Positions 6,255-12,837 of a stretch of DNA of 12,837 bases are shown here, in pieces. This DNA comes from JBEKCP01 sp050014815. Lineage in GTDB: Bacteria; Planctomycetota; Planctomycetia; Pirellulales; Thermoguttaceae. Every line of letters starts with the position of its first letter. The first letter of the stretch is position 1. Both the position numbers and the translations under genes were made by a program. The stretch covers positions 1-12,837 of the forward strand of contig JBEKCP010000090.1 in assembly GCA_050014815.1 (NCBI GenBank). Direction: 5' to 3'. Under the pieces are notes generated by a model. The model was not told the origin of the DNA and searched no databases. It was given only the letters and a program-made list of their open reading frames with translations.

Positions 6255-7571
6255 ATGCGATTGACAAAGCAGAAGGTCGAGAAGATCAAGGCGTCCATCG
6301 CCGATGGCATCGCGCAACCCGCGATTGCCAAGCGGTTCAAGATCAGCCGTTCGCTCGTGTCCGACATCGCCACGGGCCGGGTCCACAAGGACGTGGAGTG
6401 GCCGGGCGGCGAGCGGCCGACACCCAAGCGGGCTGGCGGCCAGCACAAGGACATCCCCGATTACGACCCGACCGACAAGCGTGTGCTGGAGTTGGAGGCC
6501 GAGGTCGTCCATCTGACTGCCGAGCGTGACCGCGAGCGGCAGAAGGTCAAGGCGGGAGCGAAGATTGCCGGGCTGTTCAAAGCGATCACCGCGGAGATGG
6601 AGCAGCGGGTCAAGCCTCTGGTGCCGTTGCCGGCGGCCTTTGAGTACCGTCGCAAGGCCCAGATCGTCGAGCACTGCGTCATGCACCTGTCGGACGGTCA
6701 TCACGATCAGGTCGTGCGGCCGGAAGAAGTTGGTGGCCTGGAAGACTACAACTTCCCGATCAGTTGCGCCCGCGCCGAGCGCTACGTCAACACGGTCGTG
6801 GAATGGACACAGGATACCTTGGCCCCGAAGTTCTACTTCCCGGTGCTCTGGGTGCTGGCCTACGGCGACTACACCAGCGGCGAAATCCACAAGGCGTGCG
6901 AGCGGTCGTACTATCGCAACCAGTTCAAGAATTGCCTGGCGATCGGCCAGTTGCACGCCTTGATGTACCGCGACCTGGCGGCCCACTTCGAGGAGGTCCA
7001 CATCCTTTATCTGGCCGGCAACCACGGCCGGCGGACGCCGAAGAAGGACTACCTCGGTGCGCACGATAACTGGGATTACCTCTGCGGCGAGGTCGCCCGG
7101 CTGCACTGCCGCGATCTGGGCAACGTCCATTTCTCCATTCCCGATGCGTGGAGCGCCAACGTCAACATCAACGGCGTGGGCTTCAACGTGTCGCACGGGG
7201 ATGACGTGCGCTCGAACCTGGGCATCCCCTGGTACGGCATGGTCCGCCGGCAAAAGGGCCTGATCGCCTTGGGCGCGGCGGCCGGTGCTCAGCGGTGCCG
7301 CTACTTCTGCGTCGGCCACCACCATGCCGCCAGCGTCTTGTCGGACGTGGATGGCGAACTGCTGGTCAATGGCTCGTGGGTCGGAACCGATCCATTCGCG
7401 TACAACGCCTTGTCCGGCTATCGCGAGCCGTCGCAATGGCTGCACGGCGTCAACCCCAAGCATGGCATCACCTGGCGGATGAACTGCAAGTTGCGCCATG
7501 AGAACGAGAAGAACGGTCCCAATCGCTACCTGATTGACGGTGGCCGCGACGTGGGACCGCTGAAATCCTGA
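6255..7571 (+). CDS. helix-turn-helix plus calcineurin-like metallophosphoesterase fusion
   Basis: This 438-residue protein joins two modules. Residues 1-45 form a basic helix-turn-helix (DGIAQPAIAKRFKISRSLVS) like those of site-specific DNA-binding proteins. Residues 75-125 are charged and likely a coiled-coil linker. From about 138 the motifs of the two-metal calcineurin-like phosphoesterase superfamily appear in order: D147-x-H149 (SDGHH), D205 (YGDYTSG), G-N256-H257 (LAGNHGR), H314 (VSHGDD), and G-H355-x-H357 (GHHH). The second-motif Asp that usually follows GDxxD is missing. The start has a GGAGAGA ribosome binding site. The fusion suggests a phosphodiesterase or nuclease brought to a DNA target, but the substrate is unproven. 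A small gene follows after 21 bp. Confidence 0.9.
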   Translation: MRLTKQKVEKIKASIADGIAQPAIAKRFKISRSLVSDIATGRVHKDVEWPGGERPTPKRAGGQHKDIPDYDPTDKRVLELEAEVVHLTAERDRERQKVKAGAKIAGLFKAITAEMEQRVKPLVPLPAAFEYRRKAQIVEHCVMHLSDGHHDQVVRPEEVGGLEDYNFPISCARAERYVNTVVEWTQDTLAPKFYFPVLWVLAYGDYTSGEIHKACERSYYRNQFKNCLAIGQLHALMYRDLAAHFEEVHILYLAGNHGRRTPKKDYLGAHDNWDYLCGEVARLHCRDLGNVHFSIPDAWSANVNINGVGFNVSHGDDVRSNLGIPWYGMVRRQKGLIALGAAAGAQRCRYFCVGHHHAASVLSDVDGELLVNGSWVGTDPFAYNALSGYREPSQWLHGVNPKHGITWRMNCKLRHENEKNGPNRYLIDGGRDVGPLKS

Positions 7572-7592
7572 GCACCATGAGGAACCCAAGCG

Positions 7593-7793
7593 ATGTCCGC
7601 GAATGAGAAACCGTTCGTGCCTTCGATCACCACCAGCACCCTGGGCGACCGGCTGGAGGCCCTGCGGGTGACACAGCAGGGATACGAGGACGAACTGCCC
7701 GCCCGCTTAGCGCCCTACCTGCCGCCGGACGACCCGAACGCCCACGACCGCGAGTTTCCGGGACCGCCCGTGAACGTGAAAGAGACCAACTGA
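7593..7793 (+). CDS. small acidic protein of unknown function
   Basis: This 66-residue, proline-rich acidic protein has a GAGGAA ribosome binding site upstream of the ATG. A short helix (TLGDRLEALRVTQQGYEDEL) is flanked by likely disordered ends. Its TGA (7791-7793) overlaps the ATG of the next gene, so the two are probably translationally coupled. I do not recognise the family. Context makes it a minor protein of the phosphoesterase transcription unit. Confidence 0.7.
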   Translation: MSANEKPFVPSITTSTLGDRLEALRVTQQGYEDELPARLAPYLPPDDPNAHDREFPGPPVNVKETN

Positions 7794-8122
7794 TGGCCAA
7801 GAGAAAGACAACGAGTAGACCGGCCCGGACACCGATTGGGCCTGTCGCCCCGCCGCCGATGATCGGGCGGATGCAGCAAAGCGGCATGATGCGATATGGG
7901 GAGGGGCAAGTGCCGCCCGCGGTCAACATTGCCGCCAGGGTCCGGAAGCCCACGGGCCGCAAGGCAGCGTCGTCAGCCCCGCGCCCCACGGCCGTGCCGA
8001 CGAAGACCAGCGGGATGACGCGGATGGGAGACATGCTTTCGCAATCCCCCGCCGACATCGCCGCCATGATGCAGAGGCCGACCAGCCCGAAGACGACCGG
8101 CAAGAAGGGTCGCCGTAGGTAG
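7793..8122 (+). CDS. small, highly basic, probably disordered protein
   Basis: This 109-residue protein starts at the ATG that overlaps the previous stop codon. It is rich in Lys, Arg, Pro, Ser and Met, with a basic start (MAKRKTTSRPARTP) and a basic end (TGKKGRRR). Only SPADIAAMMQ looks helical. Such composition is common in nucleic-acid-binding or virion-packaged phage proteins, but nothing more specific can be said. Coupling to the upstream acidic 66-residue protein raises the possibility that the two oppositely charged products interact. Confidence 0.65.
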   Translation: MAKRKTTSRPARTPIGPVAPPPMIGRMQQSGMMRYGEGQVPPAVNIAARVRKPTGRKAASSAPRPTAVPTKTSGMTRMGDMLSQSPADIAAMMQRPTSPKTTGKKGRRR

Positions 8123-8159
8123 CGCGGGCGCGCATAACGCGAAGGAGGCTCCACGTGCC

Positions 8160-8378
8160 ATGAGAGCAGTGTTTTGTGGCGGACCTTGCGATGCACAAGA
8201 GCGAGTTGCCAACGGTGACCAGCGATTCCGCGACGTGCGGATGCAGACCGGGGAAATGGTCCGCTACGAACTGCTCATGCGATACGGCGACACGCTGATC
8301 TACGCCCACGGCCTGACGCTGTATCAGGTGATGGACCTGCTCGTGAATCACTACTGCATCGGAGACGACGGTACGTGA
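8160..8378 (+). CDS. small unknown protein, possibly truncated by a frameshift
   Basis: The 72-residue frame runs from ATG 8160 to TGA 8376-8378. A strong AAGGAGG at 8142-8148 lies 11 bp before the ATG, which is longer than usual. The later half (YELLMRYGDTLIYAHGLTLYQVMDLLVNHYC) looks like real protein, whereas the first 25 residues are less convincing and ATG 8241 is an alternative start. After the stop, a different frame (8392-8472) continues with protein-like sequence (YDFLRLIAHQDP) and ends overlapping the start of the next gene. The gene may originally have been longer and has suffered an indel, or the assembly has an error. Function is unknown. Confidence 0.5.
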   Translation: MRAVFCGGPCDAQERVANGDQRFRDVRMQTGEMVRYELLMRYGDTLIYAHGLTLYQVMDLLVNHYCIGDDGT

Positions 8379-8465
8379 ACTACCCCAGTAGTACGACTTC
8401 CTGCGCCTGATTGCCCACCAAGACCCCATGCGGACCATCGCCTTCAACAATCTGGAGATCCAAAC

Positions 8466-8714
8466 GTGCTGAGCAAACTGTGCTGGTGCTTCTGGCAATT
8501 GTTCCCTTGCACCTACCGGACCTATTACGGCGACGAAGGCGGCCGATTGCACTTCGCCGTCTGGAAGATGTGGTTCGGCCGCTGCTACAAGATCAACGAC
8601 GTAATCGTGGACACGTTCACGACGGCGCTTGACGACACCCTGCGCCTCCTGGACGCCCTCTGTTCCGTCAACCGGCCTTCAGCCTGTTGCCGGGGCGAAC
8701 GCGGCGGCAAATAG
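8466..8714 (+). CDS. small Cys- and aromatic-rich phage protein
   Basis: This 82-residue protein starts with GTG, with a TGGAG ribosome binding site about 8 bp upstream. Its GTG overlaps the end of the frameshifted segment before it. It is rich in cysteine (CWCFWQLFPC at the start, CC near the end) and aromatic residues. It contains a short conserved-looking block (FAVWKMWFGRCYKI) of the kind seen in small phage proteins. It lacks a clean transmembrane segment. A zinc or structural role for the cysteines is possible. The function is unknown. Confidence 0.65.
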   Translation: MLSKLCWCFWQLFPCTYRTYYGDEGGRLHFAVWKMWFGRCYKINDVIVDTFTTALDDTLRLLDALCSVNRPSACCRGERGGK

Positions 8715-8736
8715 CCCTTCCCGACAAAGGAAACCT

Positions 8737-9531
8737 ATGCCCATCTTTTGCATAAGCGACCTGCACCTGTGCGACCGGGGCTACCGCGACAATTTTGCGG
8801 TGGAAGGCCGCGAAGCCCGTTTCTACAAGTTTCTGGACTACGTGGAGGCCGAGGGCGGTCAGCTCTACGTCCTCGGCGACTTGTTCGATTTCTGGCAGGC
8901 CAACATGAGCCGGGCCGTGGTGGCGTACCTGGACATGCTCACGCGGCTGGACAAGATGCGGGCGGTCTATGTCGCGGGCAACCACGATTGTGCGTTGTCG
9001 GCGTTCATCGGCCAGCCGGCCTTGATGCCGGGGCATCCATTCTTCCAGCGAGAGGTTCGCGGCTTCGAGCAGACCATCGGCGGCCGGCGGTTCGCCTTTC
9101 TCCACGGCCACGAATCAGACCCCTACTGCCGCGATCTGAACCCTGGCACGGGTGAGATCACCGCGATCATCTCCGGGATGCTGGAGGACCGCAACCGGGG
9201 ACCGTTTACCGCGAATCACCATGCCGTGGAGGACGAGTTCGTCGGCACGCTGGAAGGGGCCTTGACCCTCTGGCGGCGCCTGACGTTCCAGCACGGCCGC
9301 ATGGACGAAATGCTCGATGGCGTGGAAGCCTACCGCAAGGAAGCCGGGGCCGACGTGGTGGTTTACGGCCACACGCACGAGCCGGGGCGGATCGGCGACT
9401 ACCACTTCAACAGCGGCTCTTGGGCCAGGACGAACGACACCTTTGTTCGCATCGAAAATGACGGCACAACCAGCCTGTGGGAGTGGCTGCCCGGCAAACG
9501 GGCCGTTCCCTTCGAGCACCTTTTGCGATGA
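8737..9531 (+). CDS. LpxH-like metallophosphoesterase
   Basis: This 264-residue enzyme has the full two-metal calcineurin-like motif set: D8-x-H10 (ISDLHL), G-D48-x2-D51 (GDLFDFW), G-N82-H83-D84 (AGNHD), H123-x-H125 (LHGHE) and G-H212-x-H214 (YGHTH). The GDLFDFW plus LHGHE pattern and the size resemble UDP-2,3-diacylglucosamine pyrophosphatase (LpxH) and its relatives. Phage members could instead act on nucleotides or DNA. I chose ATG 8737 because the first metal motif must lie at the N-terminus and AAGGAAA sits just upstream. Its stop overlaps the ParB-like start in an ATGA (9528-9531), indicating translational coupling. The substrate is not decided by sequence. Confidence 0.92.
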   Translation: MPIFCISDLHLCDRGYRDNFAVEGREARFYKFLDYVEAEGGQLYVLGDLFDFWQANMSRAVVAYLDMLTRLDKMRAVYVAGNHDCALSAFIGQPALMPGHPFFQREVRGFEQTIGGRRFAFLHGHESDPYCRDLNPGTGEITAIISGMLEDRNRGPFTANHHAVEDEFVGTLEGALTLWRRLTFQHGRMDEMLDGVEAYRKEAGADVVVYGHTHEPGRIGDYHFNSGSWARTNDTFVRIENDGTTSLWEWLPGKRAVPFEHLLR

Positions 9532-10376
9532 AGCCGCTGGAACAGTATCAGGCGTACCCCGTCCCGGTCGCCGCCATCTACTACGATGTCGACTTCAACT
9601 GCCGGGGCGAGTTCACGCTGCAATCTGTCAAGGAACTGGCCGACAGTGTTGCTGAAGCAGGACGGCTGATCTGCCCGGTCGCCGTGCAACCGTGGACAGA
9701 AGAACCTGGTTTCGAGTACCGCCTGATCGTCGGGCATCGCCGCTTCAAAGCCGTGACCACCTTCCTGAAATGGACCGAGATACCGGCCTACGTCTGCGAG
9801 GGCTTGAGCGACCATCAGGCCCGGATGCTGAATCTGGTCGAGAACCTGCAACGCAAGAGCTTGAACATCCTGGAGGAGGCCCACGCGATCCAGAGGCTTT
9901 ATCCAAACGGCGTCACCGTGCGGCAGGCGGCCCAGGAGTTGAAACAGCACACGCGATGGGTCTGGCTCCGAATGCGGCTGCTGCGGATGCCCGAGGCAAT
10001 CCAGCAAAAAGCCGCCGCCGGACTGCTCTTGGCCATCAACCTGGAAACACTTGCGGGCATAGAGTCGGCGGATGAACAGGTCTTGGCCGCCGGCAAGATC
10101 GTTGAGGCGCGGCAGCGGGGCAAAGGCAAATTCCTGCCCGGTCTGAACAGGACGTATAAACGCCGCCGAGGCGTCCGTCCCCGCGAGGAAATCAACCGCA
10201 TGGTGGAGCGGATGCTGGCCGCCGGCATCGATGGTCTGCCGCCTCGTGTGGCGGCTTGGTGCGCGGGCCGATTCTCCGACGAGGAACTGTGGAAGGAAAT
10301 TGAAGCTGCAACTCTCGAAAGCGCCGGCGATCACGCTATCGACTGTAGAGGGAAGTCTGATGAACACACCGACTAA
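9528..10376 (+). CDS. ParB-like protein
   Basis: This 282-residue protein starts at the ATG overlapping the previous stop (ATGA). Its N-terminal ParB/Srx fold holds the nucleotide-binding box as GHRRFKA (69-75), a variant of GERRxxA. The second box is ENLQRKSLNILEEAHAI (105-121). Residues 129-165 form the helix-turn-helix typical of parS-binding ParB proteins. The C-terminal part (about 190-282) is basic and then acidic, with no clear match to the chromosomal ParB dimer domain. Known family members bind DNA, some switch on CTP, and some act in plasmid or phage partition or as nucleases. No ParA ATPase is visible nearby. Coupling between a phosphoesterase and the polymerase block suggests a role in replication or regulation as much as partition. 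Confidence 0.9.
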   Translation: MKPLEQYQAYPVPVAAIYYDVDFNCRGEFTLQSVKELADSVAEAGRLICPVAVQPWTEEPGFEYRLIVGHRRFKAVTTFLKWTEIPAYVCEGLSDHQARMLNLVENLQRKSLNILEEAHAIQRLYPNGVTVRQAAQELKQHTRWVWLRMRLLRMPEAIQQKAAAGLLLAINLETLAGIESADEQVLAAGKIVEARQRGKGKFLPGLNRTYKRRRGVRPREEINRMVERMLAAGIDGLPPRVAAWCAGRFSDEELWKEIEAATLESAGDHAIDCRGKSDEHTD

Positions 10377-10719
10377 GCCACTCGCCGAGACGGGGATCGA
10401 CCTACGCAAGCTGAAGCCGGGCATGGTCATTCTCTTGGAGGCGGACCCCAACCTTTATGAGATGCGCATCACGCATCCGGCCCACGGCATTGCGGAAATC
10501 AGTTCCAACGATCCCGCATTGCGAACGCCGACCGTGGGCCAAGTGCTCCATAGCGTCCACTGGTCGAGCCCGGCTGCGATTCTTCCCCTGTGGATCGGCA
10601 AGGGCTTCGCGCTGGAAATCCGTTTCCGCAACAGAACCTATCGCACGCAGCCCGTGACGGCCGCCAGCGTCGGCGGGACGCGCGAGGACGGCAGCCGCTG
10701 GTCCTACGAGGTCTTCTGA
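10360..10719 (+). CDS. unknown 119-residue protein between ParB-like protein and DNA polymerase
   Basis: The ATG at 10360 overlaps the last 17 bp of the ParB-like gene and has a GAGGGA ribosome binding site about 7 bp upstream. The stop TGA (10717-10719) overlaps the polymerase ATG (TGATG). The protein has a short flexible start, then a beta-rich body (LKPGMVILLEADPNLYEMRI and ALEIRFRNRTYRTQPV) and no membrane segment. The short strands suggest a compact beta-fold. I do not recognise it. Coupling on both sides suggests its amount is tied to the polymerase. Confidence 0.8.
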   Translation: MNTPTKPLAETGIDLRKLKPGMVILLEADPNLYEMRITHPAHGIAEISSNDPALRTPTVGQVLHSVHWSSPAAILPLWIGKGFALEIRFRNRTYRTQPVTAASVGGTREDGSRWSYEVF

Positions 10720-12837
10720 TGGCCAAACATCCGCCAAAACTCTACCTGGACACCGAAACCTGCGGGCTGCACAGCATGATGGTGCTGTTGCAGTATGCCG
10801 TGGAGGACGGCCCTATCGTCCTGTACGAGGTTTGGCGGCGGCCGATCCGGGAGACGTTGGCGCTGATCGAATGGATATGCCAGCACACGGTCGTAGGCTT
10901 CAACCTGTCCTTCGACTGGTTCCACATCGTCAAGATTTACACCGTTTTTCGTCTCTGCGACCCGGACTGGATTCCCGAGGAGCACATTGACGAGATCGCC
11001 ATGCTGGAGCCGCAAGGGCAGGACGGGCCCTGCGTCAAACCGGCGGCGGTCATGGACCTGATGCTCCACAGCCGCAAAGGGCCCTATCAATCGCTGATGG
11101 CCCGCGAGGATGTCCGCATCAAGCGGGTTCCCACGGCACTGGCCTATGCCCTGGCGAGAGAATTGGAAGGCAAGGTCCAGTTCGACAACATCTACTTCGC
11201 CAAGTCGGCCGACCCGGAAGCACCCAAGTGGCAGGTCTTCGACCGTCACGATACCTTCGGCGACCTGGATACCGCGTTCAAGGATGTCGTCCTGAAGTTC
11301 AACCCGGCCGGCGGGTTGAAGTTCCTGGCCGAACACGCCCTGAAGCTCAAGCCCAAGTATCACTACAAAGACGTTGAACCGTCGCCCGCCTGGCGGCCCT
11401 ACGAGTTGGGCTATGCGCCCACGGCCCTGGCCGTGTCGAGTCCCGAGAAGGGTTGGGCGAGTGAAGCCGATGACGACGACGGCAAAAAGGTCACGAAGTA
11501 CGCCTGGCCCGGCGTGATCCGGCAGTTCATCGACCACTGGGCGACCCGCCAAGACGCCCGCGACTACGCCACCGACGACATCGTCTATACGCGGGCGCTG
11601 GACAAACACTTCGGTTGCCCGGAGCCGGGCGACAACGACTCCACCTTGACGTGCATGGTGGCCGCCGTCCGCTGGCACGGCTTCACGATCAATCGGGAAG
11701 GGATCAAGGGCCTCATGGCGAAGGCCCAGGCCGTGGTGGCGGGCAGCCCGGTCAACATCAACAAGCCCAGCGAGGTCCGCGTCTACGTCATGGCCGCGAT
11801 GGACGACGCCGAGAGCGTGATCCTCGAAACGTCCACGAAGAAGGCCAACCTGGAAGCGATCAGCAAGTGGGGCATCGGCCAGTTGTGCCCGAGGTGCAAA
11901 GGCAAGGGCTACCTGGACAAGGAGACGAACATTTGCCCGGAGTGCAACGGCGTGTGCTACGTCGGTGAACCGGAGCCGTGCGGCAAGTGCCAGGGCGACG
12001 ATCCGCAGTGTGCTCGCTGCGGCGGTACGGGCGTCCTGAAGGTGGGTCGGCACCCGGCTGGCGTCCGCGCCTTGGAAATCCTCAAGGTCAAGTTCGCCGC
12101 CAAGGAAATCGAGCTATACGAAAAGTTGTTGCTGGCCGGCAAGTTCCATGCCTCGTTCGTCGTGATTGGTGCTCTTTCGTCCCGTATGGCCGGGGCGGAT
12201 GGCCTCAATGCCCAGGGCATCAAGCACACCAAAGAAGTCCGGCAGACGTTTCCCCTGACTTGGGACGGGTATTTGCTCTGCGGCGGCGACTTCAGTTCCT
12301 TCGAGGTGACAATCGCCGACGCCGTGTGCAATGACGAGGCCCTGCGCGCCGAGTTGATCGCCGGGCGGAAGATTCACGCCCTGTTCGGCATGGCGATCTT
12401 CCCCGGCACGACCTACGAAGAGGTCAAGTCGAGCGACGGCAGCACGACCAATGATATGTACACGAAGGGCAAGCAGGGCTTCTTCGGCACGATGCTTTAC
12501 GGCGGCGACCACAGCACCCTGGTCAATCGCCTGGGCATCACCGAGGAGGTTGCGAAGAAGGCCATCGAAGACTTCGGCAGCCGGTTCGTTGGCGTCAAGC
12601 GGTGGCGCAAGCGGGTGGCTGATTTGTTCTGCTCCATGACCCAGCCGGGCGGCATTGGCTCGAAAGTCGTCTGGAAAGAGCCGGCCGACTATGCCGAGAC
12701 GATGCTTGGCTTCCGCCGCTACTTCACCTTGGAGAATCGCATCGCCCGCGCGATCTTCGACCTGGCCCGTAACACGCCCAAGCACTGGAAGGACTGCAAG
12801 GTCAAGGTGGTCCGCCGCGACCGCGTGCAGACCGCCG
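10719..12837 (+). CDS. family A DNA polymerase with internal DnaJ-like zinc module (3' end outside window)
   Basis: At least 706 residues are visible and the gene continues past the window. The N-terminus is a DnaQ-like 3'-5' proofreading exonuclease with D11-x-E13 (LYLDTETCGL), N62-x3-D66 (VVGFNLSFDW) and Y283-x3-D287 (YATDD). From about 445 the polymerase region begins, with LNAQGI and KEVRQTF equivalent to the LNLQNIP and RxAF segments of Pol I. Motif A is GGDFSSFE with catalytic D524 and steric-gate E529. Motif B is K585-x3-F589-G then Y594-G, with one extra residue between F and Y compared with E. coli Pol I. Motif C (HDE) should lie downstream and is not visible. Residues 390-440 hold four C-x2-C pairs (390/393, 406/409, 421/424, 431/434), the first and last in CxxCxGxG form like a DnaJ zinc domain. 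This is presumably the replicative polymerase of the element. Confidence 0.93.
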   Translation, partial: MAKHPPKLYLDTETCGLHSMMVLLQYAVEDGPIVLYEVWRRPIRETLALIEWICQHTVVGFNLSFDWFHIVKIYTVFRLCDPDWIPEEHIDEIAMLEPQGQDGPCVKPAAVMDLMLHSRKGPYQSLMAREDVRIKRVPTALAYALARELEGKVQFDNIYFAKSADPEAPKWQVFDRHDTFGDLDTAFKDVVLKFNPAGGLKFLAEHALKLKPKYHYKDVEPSPAWRPYELGYAPTALAVSSPEKGWASEADDDDGKKVTKYAWPGVIRQFIDHWATRQDARDYATDDIVYTRALDKHFGCPEPGDNDSTLTCMVAAVRWHGFTINREGIKGLMAKAQAVVAGSPVNINKPSEVRVYVMAAMDDAESVILETSTKKANLEAISKWGIGQLCPRCKGKGYLDKETNICPECNGVCYVGEPEPCGKCQGDDPQCARCGGTGVLKVGRHPAGVRALEILKVKFAAKEIELYEKLLLAGKFHASFVVIGALSSRMAGADGLNAQGIKHTKEVRQTFPLTWDGYLLCGGDFSSFEVTIADAVCNDEALRAELIAGRKIHALFGMAIFPGTTYEEVKSSDGSTTNDMYTKGKQGFFGTMLYGGDHSTLVNRLGITEEVAKKAIEDFGSRFVGVKRWRKRVADLFCSMTQPGGIGSKVVWKEPADYAETMLGFRRYFTLENRIARAIFDLARNTPKHWKDCKVKVVRRDRVQTA

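Noticed and set aside
5742..7589. Very long minus-strand open frame opposite the protease and the HTH-phosphoesterase
   Set aside because: Both plus-strand genes carry complete catalytic motifs and the minus-strand product has no recognisable motif. It also crosses two genes and a terminator hairpin.
10704..12053. Long minus-strand open frame opposite the DNA polymerase
   Set aside because: It is antisense to well-placed exonuclease and zinc motifs and shows only low-complexity Ala/Val/Arg/Leu sequence.

Overview
The window is a GC-rich stretch in which every supported gene reads rightward. It is packed like a bacteriophage, prophage or phage-plasmid genome: short intergenic gaps, several ATGA/TGATG stop-start overlaps, many small unknown proteins, and a set of DNA-metabolism genes. 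I see no integrase, transposase, structural or lysis gene, so free phage cannot be told from an integrated or plasmid element. The base composition and the mix of phage-type genes with a secreted trypsin-like protease would fit a high-GC host such as a planctomycete. That host guess is inference, with no marker gene behind it.

Layout. (1) 1-1038: the tail of an unidentified protein ending in an Asn/Leu/Asp repeat, then an unknown 246-residue protein with a strong hairpin terminator. (2) 1041-1215: a tRNA-like RNA with acceptor stem, D-arm and T-arm in canonical spacing, but with about 106 nt in place of the anticodon loop. (3) 1323-5116: a divergent small protein with distant ThyX-like features, a beta-class DNA methyltransferase and a zinc-binding SNF2-type helicase. 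(4) 5161-6129: a secreted trypsin-like serine protease, followed by a GC-rich hairpin. (5) 6255-8714: a helix-turn-helix plus metallophosphoesterase fusion and four small genes, one possibly frameshifted. (6) 8737-12837: a tightly coupled block of an LpxH-like metallophosphoesterase, a ParB-like protein, an unknown 119-residue protein and a family A DNA polymerase that runs off the window. The polymerase carries a DnaJ-like eight-cysteine zinc module between its exonuclease and polymerase domains.

How they fit together. The polymerase, SNF2 helicase, methyltransferase and ParB-like protein look like a replication and DNA-processing module. The two phosphoesterases could act on nucleic acid, nucleotides or envelope lipids, which sequence alone does not decide. 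The most unusual items are the tRNA-like RNA, the zinc-module polymerase, the HTH-phosphoesterase fusion and the ThyX-like protein that lacks the ThyX signature.
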